This document shows, piece after piece, positions 9,220 through 17,711 of a stretch of DNA of 64,000 nucleotides. Position numbers and translations under genes: made by a program. Every line of letters begins with the position of its first letter. The stretch's first letter is position 1. The notes beneath the pieces are model-generated. The model saw only the letters and a list, made by a program, of their open reading frames with translations. It ran no database searches and had not been told where the DNA came from. The stretch comes from Pseudomonas sp. PDM05 (GTDB lineage: Bacteria; Pseudomonadota; Gammaproteobacteria; Pseudomonadales; Pseudomonadaceae). The DNA lies in NCBI RefSeq assembly GCF_014851685.1, contig NZ_JACVAC010000001.1, positions 62,001 through 126,000 on the forward strand. The letters run 5' to 3'.

Positions 9220-10308
9220 CATCGCGGGCAAGCCCACAGTTGATTGATGCTGATAGGGAGTGAGTGCTCGGCTGGAGATCGCCCAGGCACTGCTAGTCCC
9301 CTGTGGGAGCTGTCGAGCTTTAGCGAGGCTGCGAAGGCGGCGGCACTGCTAGTAGAGGTGTTGGCTGAACCACCGCTTTCACGGGCAAGCCCGCTCCCAC
9401 AGGTGATTGGGGTTGCTGGGATGTCAGTGTTCGGCTGGAGATAGCCTAGGCACTGCCAGTCTCCTGTGGGAGCTGTCGAGCTTTAGCGAGGCTGCGAAGG
9501 CGGTGGCACTGTTGATAGAGGTGTTGGCTGAACCACCGCTTTCGCGGGCAAGCCCGCTCCCACATTTGAGCTGTGTTGCTGGGATGTCAGTGTTCGGCTG
9601 GAGATCCCTCTCACACCGCCAATCCCCTGTGGGAGCTGTCGAGCTTTAGCGAGGCTGCGAAGGCGGCGGGACTGTTGGTAGAGGTGTTGGCTGAACCGCC
9701 GCTTTCGCGGGCAAGCCCGCTCCCACAGGTGATTGGGGTTGCTGGGATGTCAGTGTTCGGCTGGAGATAGCCTAGGCACTGCCAGTCTCCTGTGGGAGCT
9801 GTCGAGCTTTAGCGAGGCTGCGAAGGCGGTGGCACTGTTGATAGAGGTGTTGGCTGAACCACCGCTTTCGCGGGCAAGCCCGCTCCCACATTTGAGCTGT
9901 GTTGCTGGGTTGTCAGTGCTTGGCTGGAGATCCCTCTCACACCGCCAATCCCCTGTGGGAGCTGTCGAGCTTTAGCGAGGCTGCGAAGGCGGCGGGACTG
10001 TTGGTAGAGGTGTTGGCTGAACCACCGCTTTCGCGGGCAAGCCCGCTCCCACAGGTGATTGGTGTTGGCGGGCTGTCAGTGCTCGGCTGGAGATAGCCCA
10101 AACACTGCCAATCCCCTGTGGGAGCTGTCGAGCCCTAGCGAGGCTGCGAAGGCGGTGGCACTGTTGGTGGAGGTGTTGGCTGAACCACCGCTTTCGCGGG
10201 CAAGCCCGCTCCCACAGGTGAGCTGTGTTGTTCGGCAGAACGCGTCTGGCTATAGATCTCACAGCCAACGCCAATCCCCTGTGGGAGCTGGCTTGCCTGC
10301 GATGACGG
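9220..10308. repeat. tandem REP array, 163-bp period
   Basis: The string CTGTGGGAGC starts at 9301, 9464, 9627, 9790, 9953, 10116 and 10279, a constant step of 163 bases. There are six full units, a partial degenerate unit on the left and a partial one on the right. Each unit contains two different REP-type palindromes in opposite orientation: GTGGGAGCTGTCGAGC with GCGAGGCTGCGAAGGC, and GCGGGCAAGCCCGCTCCCAC. Units 2 and 4 share one variant end (ATAGCCTAGGCACTGCCAGT) and units 1, 3 and 5 differ from it in a second pattern, indicating duplication of 326-bp pairs. The array fills the whole interval between the FecI-type gene and the TonB receptor; the short frames inside it are repeats of one another and are not genes. 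Confidence 0.95.
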
Positions 10309-10318
10309 TCTGTTAGCC

Positions 10319-12430
10319 TCAGCGCCAGCTCCAGGACACGCCGGTGTAGATGCCGCGACCATCGCCCGGTGTGGAACGCGCCATGTCTGTGCCCTTGTCG
10401 TCGTAACCTGGCGTGACGGTATTGGCGTAGCGACGGTTGGTGAGGTTGCGCAGGTCAACCCAGGCTTGCCAGTCGTGCTTGGGGGCGTCGTAACCGAAGG
10501 TTGCACCCAAGAGGGTGTAGGACGCAGTCGTGTAGGAATTGGCATAGTCCACTGCCACTTTTGACGAATGCTCGGTGTTGAAGCTGGTGTAGAAACCGGT
10601 CGGATGGCTGTAGCGCAACTGCCCCTGGTAGTAGTGCCTGGGGATGCCCGGCAAGGTGTTGTCGCCGAAGCGCTCATCGTCGCGGTAGTGGAAGTCGCTG
10701 AAGGTGTATGCCTGGCGCAGGTCGAGCTTGCCACTGCCGCCGCCGTCCCACAACGGGCTGAGCAGGCTCAGTTCGATGCCTTGGTGGATGGTCGGGCTAG
10801 CGTTGTTTTCGGCGACGATGGCGTTGGTTGTGGCAGTCTGCGCCTGGGTTTCGACGGTGAGCAGTTCGTGACGCACTTCGGAGCGGTACAGCGCCAGATC
10901 CCACTGACCGAACCAGTGTTCGCCACGCCCACCGACTTCCAGGGTGGTGGCGGTCTGATTTTTCAGGCTGACACCTTCGCGGGCCATGCCGTTGGCCGGT
11001 CCGCTCGTAAAGTACTTGTTCGAACCCCAGATCATCGACCACGCATGCGGCGGTTCCACCGAGCGGCTCAGGTTGCCGTAGACCTGCAATTGCGGCGTGA
11101 AGTCGTAACGCAGGCCGACCCGTGGCGCGTAGTCCCAATCGTGCTGGCTCAGCGGTGCGTGGGCGTCCGGGTAGGTCACTTCGGTTTCGCGGCGGGTATA
11201 GATTGCCGCGAGGCCGGTGGTCAGCCACAGGTCTGGCACCAGCTCCAGGTCGTTGCCGATGTGCAGCACGGTGTCGGAGCCCAGGTAGCTGTAGTCGCGG
11301 GTCTTGGTGCCGGGGGCATAGGTTGCGGTGTTGCCGGCCGGTATGCGCACGTATTCCGCACCACCGTTATTGGGCATCGCCTGGGTAGTGCGCAGGCCGA
11401 TGGTGGTCTTGCTGTCGTGCCCGAACAGCGTGTCCTGGCGGATGTAATTGAGGGTGCTGCTGATGTCGGTGTAGGCGACTTTCAGGCGGATGGTGCCTTC
11501 GCGCAGGTCCATCGGGTAATCGTGGTAAGCCAGGCCGAATTCGACGCGGGAGTTGTCGTCCAGCTGCAAGGTGGTCTTGTTGGCGATCCAGGTCGAGCCC
11601 GGTTGCAGGCGCTTGGAGTCACGGGCGGCGTTGAGGCTGTTGGCGGCGCGGGGGTCGTGGCTGATCTGGTTGCGCGTCAACTTGCCGGGGGTATCGTTGG
11701 TGGTTTCGCGGTAACGGATGTAAAAACGCGTTTCCAATTCCGGGCTGAAGCGGTAGCCGAAGTTGGCGGCGAAGCCTTTGCCGGTGGCTGCGCTCTGGCG
11801 TTGGTAGCCGTCGGATTCGGAGTCGGTGAGGCTGATGTAGTAGTCGGCATCCCCCAACACCTGGCCCGAGCTGATCTCGCGCTGGGCGTAACCTTTGCTG
11901 CCCACTTCATAGCGCAGTTGCAGTTTGGGCGCATCGTAGCCGGTGCGGGTCACGTAGTTGACCGCGCCCCCCAGGGCCAAGGCGCCCCGGTCGAAACCAT
12001 TGGCGCCGCGCAGCACTTCGACGCGGCTTTGCCACAACGGGTCTTTCAATTCATAGGGCGTGCCGCCGGGGCCGGTCAGCGGCAGGCCGTCGAACATTTC
12101 ATACAGGCCCGAGCCATGGGCACCGGGGCTGCGGTTCAAACCCGAGCCACGGATCGACAGTTTGATCCCTTCGTTGTTCGCTGCCTTGGCGTACACCCCG
12201 GCCTGGTACTTGAACACGTCCTCGTTGGTGCTCAACCTGCCCTGTTGCACGCTGTCCATGTCGATGTAGTTGGTGCCGCCGGGCACGCTCTTGAGCTGCG
12301 CCTCGGCGATTTCGCCGGCGCTGGCTTCGCTGCTGGTGACTTCGACCGGGGCCAGTTGCAGACCTTCGGCGTGCACCAGTGAGCCAAAGGTCAGGGCAGC
12401 GAAAAGGAGCGGAGGTTGACGCAGCAACAT
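10319..12430 (-). CDS. TonB-dependent outer-membrane receptor without signalling domain
   Basis: A 703-residue receptor of the FecA-like siderophore class. It has a signal peptide ending at VHA/E near residue 21, then immediately a TonB box (LAPVEVTS), a plug domain with VEVLRGANGFDRGALALGGAVNYVT split over two positions, and a 22-strand barrel ending in aromatic W-S-W-R. There is no N-terminal STN signalling domain between signal peptide and TonB box, so it cannot signal to FecR in the usual way. The start follows AAGGACCCACCCC. It lies upstream of the sigma/anti-sigma pair on the same strand but is separated from them by the REP array, so co-transcription is doubtful. The transported chelate is unknown. 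Confidence 0.9.
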   Translation of the reverse strand: MLLRQPPLLFAALTFGSLVHAEGLQLAPVEVTSSEASAGEIAEAQLKSVPGGTNYIDMDSVQQGRLSTNEDVFKYQAGVYAKAANNEGIKLSIRGSGLNRSPGAHGSGLYEMFDGLPLTGPGGTPYELKDPLWQSRVEVLRGANGFDRGALALGGAVNYVTRTGYDAPKLQLRYEVGSKGYAQREISSGQVLGDADYYISLTDSESDGYQRQSAATGKGFAANFGYRFSPELETRFYIRYRETTNDTPGKLTRNQISHDPRAANSLNAARDSKRLQPGSTWIANKTTLQLDDNSRVEFGLAYHDYPMDLREGTIRLKVAYTDISSTLNYIRQDTLFGHDSKTTIGLRTTQAMPNNGGAEYVRIPAGNTATYAPGTKTRDYSYLGSDTVLHIGNDLELVPDLWLTTGLAAIYTRRETEVTYPDAHAPLSQHDWDYAPRVGLRYDFTPQLQVYGNLSRSVEPPHAWSMIWGSNKYFTSGPANGMAREGVSLKNQTATTLEVGGRGEHWFGQWDLALYRSEVRHELLTVETQAQTATTNAIVAENNASPTIHQGIELSLLSPLWDGGGSGKLDLRQAYTFSDFHYRDDERFGDNTLPGIPRHYYQGQLRYSHPTGFYTSFNTEHSSKVAVDYANSYTTASYTLLGATFGYDAPKHDWQAWVDLRNLTNRRYANTVTPGYDDKGTDMARSTPGDGRGIYTGVSWSWR

Positions 12431-12581
12431 GGGGTGGGTCCTTGGAAATCGGGGAGGCGAAAATGGCGGGGCCCTGATGGGAAGACAAGGATCGCGCTCA
12501 AGTCACGCCTGATCAACCGGGTATTTACCTGTGGCGTACAAGCGATCAGCAATGGCGGCCTGCCAGAAGGAAAGGACCGAT

Positions 12582-12860
12582 CTAACCGCGGCTGAGATTC
12601 AGCGTCTGCAACAGCTCATCGGCCTCTGAACCGGGAGGAAACCGTAAACCGTACATTTCATCGGTCGCCAAAATCTCGGCCAGGGTGTCGTGCAACTGCG
12701 CCTCTGTCGGCGATTCCCGCAGCAGTTTGTGCGCGGGCAATAACAATTCCGCAGAAACGCCTTGAACGCTCGCGGCATTGATGACGGCAAACAGGATAAA
12801 TCGCAGGCGAATCTCGCGATCAGTCGGCCAACGCGTTTTTTGCTTACCCAAGGCAGCCAC
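12582..12860 (-). CDS. small hypothetical protein
   Basis: A 92-residue frame with GTG start, placed just upstream of the TonB receptor on the same strand. It is predicted soluble and alpha-helical (RLRFILFAVINAASVQGVSAELLLPAHKLL then PTEAQLHDTLAEILATDEMYG). I recognise no family. No strong ribosome-binding site precedes the GTG. Composition resembles the neighbouring genes, which supports a real but undefined protein. Confidence 0.45.
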   Translation of the reverse strand: MAALGKQKTRWPTDREIRLRFILFAVINAASVQGVSAELLLPAHKLLRESPTEAQLHDTLAEILATDEMYGLRFPPGSEADELLQTLNLSRG

Positions 12861-12966
12861 TCATGTTTAAGAAAAGTCCGAGGCTATTGCCGAGCCGAGA
12901 GCGTTTCAAGCAGCGTCCGTGCACTTAGGCCCGTTCCTACACCGGAAAGCGAAACAACGTACTGGC

Positions 12967-13863
12967 TCAGGCCGTTGAACGCGCCCGCGTTGCCTGCCAG
13001 CACATCAGCGAGCCCAACGTTACCAGGACTGCGCCTTGCCAGAACTGTGCAGTGAGATGCGCACCCAGCCACACAGCGGCAAATGCCGAAGACAACACCG
13101 GCGCAGAGTACGAGGCAGTGGCGAGCAAGGTCAGGTTGCCGCGCAGTATTCCGACGTTCCACAGCGCATAACCGCCGGCCATGGCCACACCGGCCGCCCC
13201 CAGTTGCAGGCTGCCATTGAAAGTGAATGCCGGCAGCACTTCGCTGCTCAGCGCGTATTTCAACCAGAGCACACTGGCGGCCAGGATAAAAAACAGCATC
13301 ACCAGATTTTGCCCGCCGGCGTAGCGTCGGGTGACATTGCAGTAAAGCGCAAAAGTGACTGCACAGCCGAGCGCGAGGCTATAGCTCAGGGGATTGCTGT
13401 TCACATTGGCGACGATGGTGGCCAAGGCCAGGCCATCGCCGCTCACCACCCACACGATGCCGAACAACGCCAGCACGGTGCCAGGCAGGATCAGCCAACG
13501 GGCCTTTTGCCCATTCATGACGATGGCGAGCAGTACGGTCAGGCATGGCCAGAGGTAATTCACCACACCCAGCTCAATCGCCTGGTTGTGATTGCTTGCG
13601 TAACCCAATGCCAGCGACAGGCACAATTCGTACGCCACAAACAGCGCACTGCCCACAATCAGGTAGAACCAGGAGGTGGCGCGCACCCGCGGCCGTCCCA
13701 GAAACATCACCAGCAGCACCGCTCCCAGTGTGTAGATCAACGCCGCACCGCCCAATGGGCCGAACAGTTCACTGACGCTGCGGATAAGCCCGGCGGCGGT
13801 ACTCCACAGGAGAATCGCTACCAAACCGCATGCAGTGGCTGCACGCTCGCTGTTGATCTGCAT
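12967..13863 (-). CDS. yddG: aromatic amino acid exporter, YddG-like (DMT/EamA)
   Basis: A 298-residue inner-membrane protein with about ten spans and two EamA repeats. It closely resembles E. coli YddG in motifs such as LWSTAAGLIRSVSE, AIELGVVNYLWPCLTVL, GGYALWNVGILRGN and PVLSSAFAAVWLGA. YddG exports aromatic amino acids and related compounds. The ATG follows AAGAGGCCTCA. It is monocistronic as far as visible. Family assignment is strong; the natural substrate in this organism is inferred. Confidence 0.85.
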   Translation of the reverse strand: MQINSERAATACGLVAILLWSTAAGLIRSVSELFGPLGGAALIYTLGAVLLVMFLGRPRVRATSWFYLIVGSALFVAYELCLSLALGYASNHNQAIELGVVNYLWPCLTVLLAIVMNGQKARWLILPGTVLALFGIVWVVSGDGLALATIVANVNSNPLSYSLALGCAVTFALYCNVTRRYAGGQNLVMLFFILAASVLWLKYALSSEVLPAFTFNGSLQLGAAGVAMAGGYALWNVGILRGNLTLLATASYSAPVLSSAFAAVWLGAHLTAQFWQGAVLVTLGSLMCWQATRARSTA

Positions 13864-14007
13864 TGAGGCCTCTTGGGCAAAGCGGATGGGGTGCTAGGCG
13901 GCTGAAGCCGTCTATCACGGGGCAATTGGACATTTTTAGCCACAAGGATGTAAAGCAAGACGAGGATAACGCCATGCTTTTTTCCTGCTACGGCGTACGC
14001 ATGTGGC

Positions 14008-14763
14008 TCACTGTACCGGCAGAAAATTCATCAGCAACAAGCTCTGCGCATAGTTGACCCCGATCCGCCGGTAGCGCTCATCCAGCAGTTGGGTCAACAG
14101 GTCGAGCCGCGCGACGACCTTGCCAAACTCCACGGCAAAACTGAGGTTGCTGCCCTCCTCCGAGATTTCGTTGGAGAACAGCAGCAACACGCCATTGGCA
14201 TCCTGGCGCTGGCTGAGCAGCCAGGTGGCCTTCTCGATGTTGCGTGCGGCGTTGCTGACGAATTGCGGGTTGATTGAATCGGTGAGGTAAAACTCGGTGC
14301 GCCCGCCGTGGGCGGTGACGATCATGCTGCCGATGGCATAGATAAACGCACCGACACGATCGCCGCGAAACTCCGGGCTCAAGGAGTAGCTCAACGCCGC
14401 CAGGTCGCGCCGCTCGCCAAGGGCAGGCAACGGGCGACGGTTTTCGATCGCCAGGCGGATTTCCCGGGCCGCGCTCACCGCATCCGGGTATCCCGATTGC
14501 CGCCATTGGCTGGGGTTGCGCAGGTAGAGTTTGTTCATCAGCAAATACAGACTTTGCAGATTGGCGCGCATGCCCAGGGTCGCCATGCGATCAACGCTGG
14601 TCTGAAAGAACTCATCCGGCTTGCCGTTGCTCAATTGCTTGGCCACATCTCGCGCCTGCTGCTGGCTGCAACCGACAGTACAGAGCATGAACGCGGCAGC
14701 CAGTAGCAGAGGCTGACGCGTCCAGCGACGCTTGCATGAAGTAAACAGACGAACTATCGGCAC
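14008..14763 (-). CDS. hypothetical lipoprotein
   Basis: A protein of about 251 residues. The N-terminus has basic residues (KRRWTR), a hydrophobic stretch and a lipobox LCTVGC, so it should be acylated and anchored in a membrane. The body is alpha-helical and predicted periplasmic. I chose the GTG at 14763 because it gives a compact type-II signal peptide; a TTG 23 codons upstream also keeps the frame open. I recognise no domain. It is flanked by unrelated genes and appears monocistronic. Confidence 0.65.
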   Translation of the reverse strand: MPIVRLFTSCKRRWTRQPLLLAAAFMLCTVGCSQQQARDVAKQLSNGKPDEFFQTSVDRMATLGMRANLQSLYLLMNKLYLRNPSQWRQSGYPDAVSAAREIRLAIENRRPLPALGERRDLAALSYSLSPEFRGDRVGAFIYAIGSMIVTAHGGRTEFYLTDSINPQFVSNAARNIEKATWLLSQRQDANGVLLLFSNEISEEGSNLSFAVEFGKVVARLDLLTQLLDERYRRIGVNYAQSLLLMNFLPVQ

Positions 14764-14853
14764 CAGGTCTCGCTCTTGTGACCACAGGGAGTATTTATGT
14801 GATGGGGTCAGAGATAGAGCGAGGAAATGCAAAAAAGTGCGATAGGCGCTTGC

Positions 14854-15150
14854 TTAAACAGCGGCCTCAAGCAACAAGACCGTGGAAGGCCCGGCGCGGA
14901 ACGTAGGATTGTGCCGGCTCGCCGCGATCATATGGGGCGTGGCGTGGTGGGCTTCGAGCGCAGCTTTGGACGCCCACTTCTCGATCAGCACGAAACTGTC
15001 CGGGTTGCCGGAGACGGGGTGCAGGTCATATTGAATACAGCCTTGCTCGGCCCTGACCAGCGGCGCCAGTTGCTCGAACGCTGCCAACTGGTCCGGCCCG
15101 CGGCCCGGTTGGGTCTGGATAATCACGACAAGCCGTACTTCATCTGACAT
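14854..15150 (-). CDS. antibiotic biosynthesis monooxygenase (ABM) domain protein, YgiN-like
   Basis: A 98-residue single-domain protein of the ferredoxin-like ABM fold: VRLVVIIQTQPGRGPDQLAAF, then AEQGCIQYDLHPVSGNPDSFVLIEKWAS and ALEAHHATPHM, the usual family pattern with conserved W and H. Such proteins form dimers and act as cofactor-free quinol monooxygenases or related enzymes; the exact reaction cannot be read from sequence. The ATG at 15150 has AAGGG upstream; a GTG three codons earlier is also possible. Confidence 0.8.
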   Translation of the reverse strand: MSDEVRLVVIIQTQPGRGPDQLAAFEQLAPLVRAEQGCIQYDLHPVSGNPDSFVLIEKWASKAALEAHHATPHMIAASRHNPTFRAGPSTVLLLEAAV

Positions 15151-15310
15151 GGATAACACCCTTCACTGTGGGAAAAATGAACCGACACAGTACGCCAGCT
15201 GACCAGCGAGGCACAGTCCTACAAAAAAGTGCGTATTGCAGGCTTTCCTTTCACGCCGTTTTCACAGACGGAGGCTTATGGTTAATCCAGCTCCTAATGA
15301 ACATCCCTTT

Positions 15311-15340
15311 AGCCCGTGCCCCCATCGCGGGCTTTTCTTT
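15311..15340 (+). terminator. possible rho-independent terminator
   Basis: AGCCCG and CGGGCT form a stem around a GC-rich loop, followed by TTTTCTTT on the forward strand. No forward gene lies immediately upstream, so it may end a small unannotated transcript or be fortuitous. The rest of 15151-15409 holds no gene I can support. Confidence 0.35.
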
Positions 15341-15409
15341 GTCTGGGATTTATCAGGCAATGTGCGGCAGCGCCGCGAGCCGGCTGGCCCATCAGCGGCG
15401 GATGGCGGC

Positions 15410-15793
15410 CTACGGTTCCTTGCTCGATGGAAGCGAGGTGACCAGGCCTACGCAGCGATTCAGCATCTGGACGCCGAAGGCTTCGGATACTGCCACGTGT
15501 TCTTTTTCGGTGTTGGCAACCTGAACATTTTTTGCCTCTCGAATGAAATAGGCTCGCATCTTTTTTTGCTCATCGGAGGGCTCAGAGTAGGCGTCATCAG
15601 GGTAAGTCGGCGTGGGTTGCCCCTTCTGCCGGGCGTACATCACCAAAGTGCCGTCGTTCTGCCAGGTCCGACAGAACGCGATTTCGCCCTCGGTCAACTT
15701 GATCTTGTCTCCGTCGCTGCTCCACGCCCAGGTGTTGGAAGCGCAAATCAGGCTGGTGCCGGCGAGCAGGAGGCTGGCGGTCAATCGTTTCAT
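15410..15793 (-). CDS. hypothetical periplasmic protein
   Basis: A 127-residue protein with a clear Sec signal peptide (MKRLTASLLLAGTSLICASNTWA then W). The mature part has two cysteines (AFCRTW and LNRCVG) that could form a disulfide. The ATG at 15793 follows AAGGATCACACCCG; an upstream in-frame start would destroy the signal peptide. No family is recognised and the neighbours give no functional hint. Confidence 0.65.
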   Translation of the reverse strand: MKRLTASLLLAGTSLICASNTWAWSSDGDKIKLTEGEIAFCRTWQNDGTLVMYARQKGQPTPTYPDDAYSEPSDEQKKMRAYFIREAKNVQVANTEKEHVAVSEAFGVQMLNRCVGLVTSLPSSKEP

Positions 15794-15876
15794 CGGGTGT
15801 GATCCTTCACGGTAGAGGGTCGATGCCATCGCGGGGCGCAGTCGTTCGGACCGCGTGTTCGACAGTGGGTTCCGGG

Positions 15877-16197
15877 CTAACGTGGCAGCGCCTGGATGAC
15901 ATCCGCCGCCATCTTTTGCGCATCCCGCGTTCCATCAATGCGCAACACCTGCGCCGTTTGCTCCGACAACCACCTCTCGTGCCACGCGCGGTTGCGCCCT
16001 GAAAAGCCCGGATCGTCATACTGCGAAGCCCACTCCCGAAAGGCCACATGGATCTGGTGCATGTCGCCACCGGGCGCGATCCGATCGCCAAAGCGCTGTT
16101 TTTCACGGGCCGCCTGTTGCACATCGAGCCGCGTGGCAAGGTTCTGGCCCAGGGTGGTGACACCTGCGCACGAGGCGCCAGTGATGTAGATCCGCAT
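15877..16197 (-). CDS. shortened P-loop nucleotide kinase-like protein
   Basis: A 106-residue protein beginning with a P-loop (GASCAGVTT, residues 7-15) of a family of small AAA/adenylate-kinase-like proteins that are usually about 175-185 residues. The C-terminal part (REKQRFGDRIAPGGDMHQIH, then FREWASQYDDPGFSGRN) matches the usual second half. The central section that normally follows LATRLDV, including the acceptor-site region, is absent, and the frame is kept. The ribosome-binding site GGAGGAAAAC before ATG 16197 is excellent. It is probably an in-frame internal deletion derivative and may not be active. Confidence 0.6.
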   Translation of the reverse strand: MRIYITGASCAGVTTLGQNLATRLDVQQAAREKQRFGDRIAPGGDMHQIHVAFREWASQYDDPGFSGRNRAWHERWLSEQTAQVLRIDGTRDAQKMAADVIQALPR

Positions 16198-16361
16198 GTT
16201 TTCCTCCGTGAACGAGCGACCAGCCTACAGCAGATCACCGAGGGGGATTGTTCACGGCTAACTACGCCATCCACTTCCGCACGCCTATCAAGGTTCGTAT
16301 CGTCTTAGAAGCGTTTGAAAAGCCGAAATGGAAAATCCGTAAATGGATGGATGTGCTTTGC

Positions 16362-16994
16362 TCATTTGTCCAGATTCAGTAGTTCATGCATCCGTTCGCC
16401 GATGATTCCCCGCAACCACTTCGCATGAAACTCCATGTTTTCCAGAGAAGTGCCCTGCGCAAACCGGAACTCGAATACCTTGTTCTTTTGTCCCTGAAAC
16501 ACCACGCTAAAATGGCCCTCGCGGTCAAACGCAGCGACCACATAGGGGCAGATGTAAATGATGTCGCTGAATGGCACGCGCCATTGAGTGGGTTTACGTC
16601 CGCGCCGAGTGACCGTGAGGGTCAGCAGTCGCTGGTTTTCGTCGAACGTGAAGGCCTCCACGCTAGGCTCAGAAAATATCCACGCAAAGACCAAGCCCAT
16701 AAGCACGACAAAACCAAGCAGGAACAGGATGAACGACGACGTTGTGAAACTCGACTCATCCCCGGATGGCACGTCCTGCATCGCACCGAGCCCGACAAAA
16801 AGCAGTATCGCCAGGCAGAAGGCTGGCAACAGCATAAGCACCGCGGAGCAGAAGCCCAAAATGGCCGAACCGGTGTTGCTAATGGTCAAGAAGTCCGGAC
16901 CGCTATGCCAAACAGGCGGATGGGCGGCGGTGCTTTCAGTGCTTGGTGCGGCGGGAGGTGTTGCGAAGTGATCAGGTGGACGTTGACGGTTCAT
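16362..16994 (-). CDS. hypothetical membrane protein
   Basis: A 210-residue protein with a proline-rich N-terminus, two membrane spans (about residues 45-70 and 88-108) and a C-terminal globular domain that resembles a PH-like or bPH fold (LLTLTVTRRGRKPTQWRVPFSDI), a guess from pattern only. The ATG at 16994 has GGAG ten bases upstream. No function is recognised. Confidence 0.65.
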   Translation of the reverse strand: MNRQRPPDHFATPPAAPSTESTAAHPPVWHSGPDFLTISNTGSAILGFCSAVLMLLPAFCLAILLFVGLGAMQDVPSGDESSFTTSSFILFLLGFVVLMGLVFAWIFSEPSVEAFTFDENQRLLTLTVTRRGRKPTQWRVPFSDIIYICPYVVAAFDREGHFSVVFQGQKNKVFEFRFAQGTSLENMEFHAKWLRGIIGERMHELLNLDK

Positions 16995-17093
16995 CCAGCA
17001 GGCTCCAAGGGTGCGGCGTAGACATTTTCGCTGCACTAGCACCGATATATGTAAGGATACTTTCCATCACACGGATGAAAAAAGGAAGACGCC

Positions 17094-17531
17094 ATGGAAG
17101 CAGTAGTCCGGCTTGCCAAACTTGCCGATGTCGATGCGATTTTCAAGATTCGAACCAGCGTTCAGGAAAATCACTTATCTGAAGATCAGTTAGCGGATAT
17201 GGGGATAACACCTGAAGCCATAAGTCAGGCAATTTCAGAGACTCCGTGCGCTTGGGTCGCGCAGGTCTGTGGTGTTCCAGTAGGTTTTTCGATGGTCGAT
17301 ATTGAAGATGGCTGCGTATTCGCGGTCTTCGTCCTACCGGAATTCGAAGGATACGGGTTGGGGCGTAATCTGATGCACAAAGCAGAGTCTTTCCTGTTTC
17401 AAAGCCATCAGAAGATATGGCTAGAAACCGCTGAAGCAAGCCGTGCGAGCGGATTCTATAGAAACCTTGGCTGGCAGCCCGTGAAGAATCTAGGGCAAGG
17501 GGACATTCGTTTTGAGAAGCAACGGAAGTAA
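17094..17531 (+). CDS. GNAT family N-acetyltransferase
   Basis: A 145-residue acetyltransferase. The acetyl-CoA-binding motif A is visible as VFVLPEFEGYGLGRNLMHKAE (Q/RxxGxG/A type), and the C-terminal AEASRASGFYRNLGWQPV is the usual motif B region. The ATG follows GGAAGACGCC. The substrate is unknown. The following 180 bases hold no supported gene. Confidence 0.85.
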   Translation: MEAVVRLAKLADVDAIFKIRTSVQENHLSEDQLADMGITPEAISQAISETPCAWVAQVCGVPVGFSMVDIEDGCVFAVFVLPEFEGYGLGRNLMHKAESFLFQSHQKIWLETAEASRASGFYRNLGWQPVKNLGQGDIRFEKQRK

Positions 17532-17711
17532 AGCCTGCAAAAGATCAAGATTTTACTCTTGACGACTACCCGAGCTACCAGACCCAGCCTTTATGGCAAG
17601 AGCCTACATCTCTAGCGGAAACAGACTACTGACGAGCACACCGAAAAGACCTCCTACTTAAGCATCCGCCTACCGTAGCGGAGCCATAACAATAAAAAGA
17701 GGTCATGATCC

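Noticed and set aside
9244..10316. Series of near-identical 65-85-codon frames, and suspicion of a CRISPR-like array
   Set aside because: They repeat because the 163-bp REP unit repeats. Units are palindromic REPs without unique spacers, so it is neither a gene family nor CRISPR.
10568..12382. Forward open frame of about 600 codons opposite the TonB receptor
   Set aside because: High-GC shadow of the receptor gene; composition is valine/glutamine-rich noise and there is no start site.
12431..12581. Fur box upstream of the TonB receptor
   Set aside because: No AT-rich palindrome comparable to the one before the sigma factor is visible.
15236..15802. Forward open frame beginning near a terminator-like hairpin
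   Set aside because: It runs through the hairpin and opposite a signal-peptide gene on the other strand; the translation is not protein-like beyond the first 25 codons.
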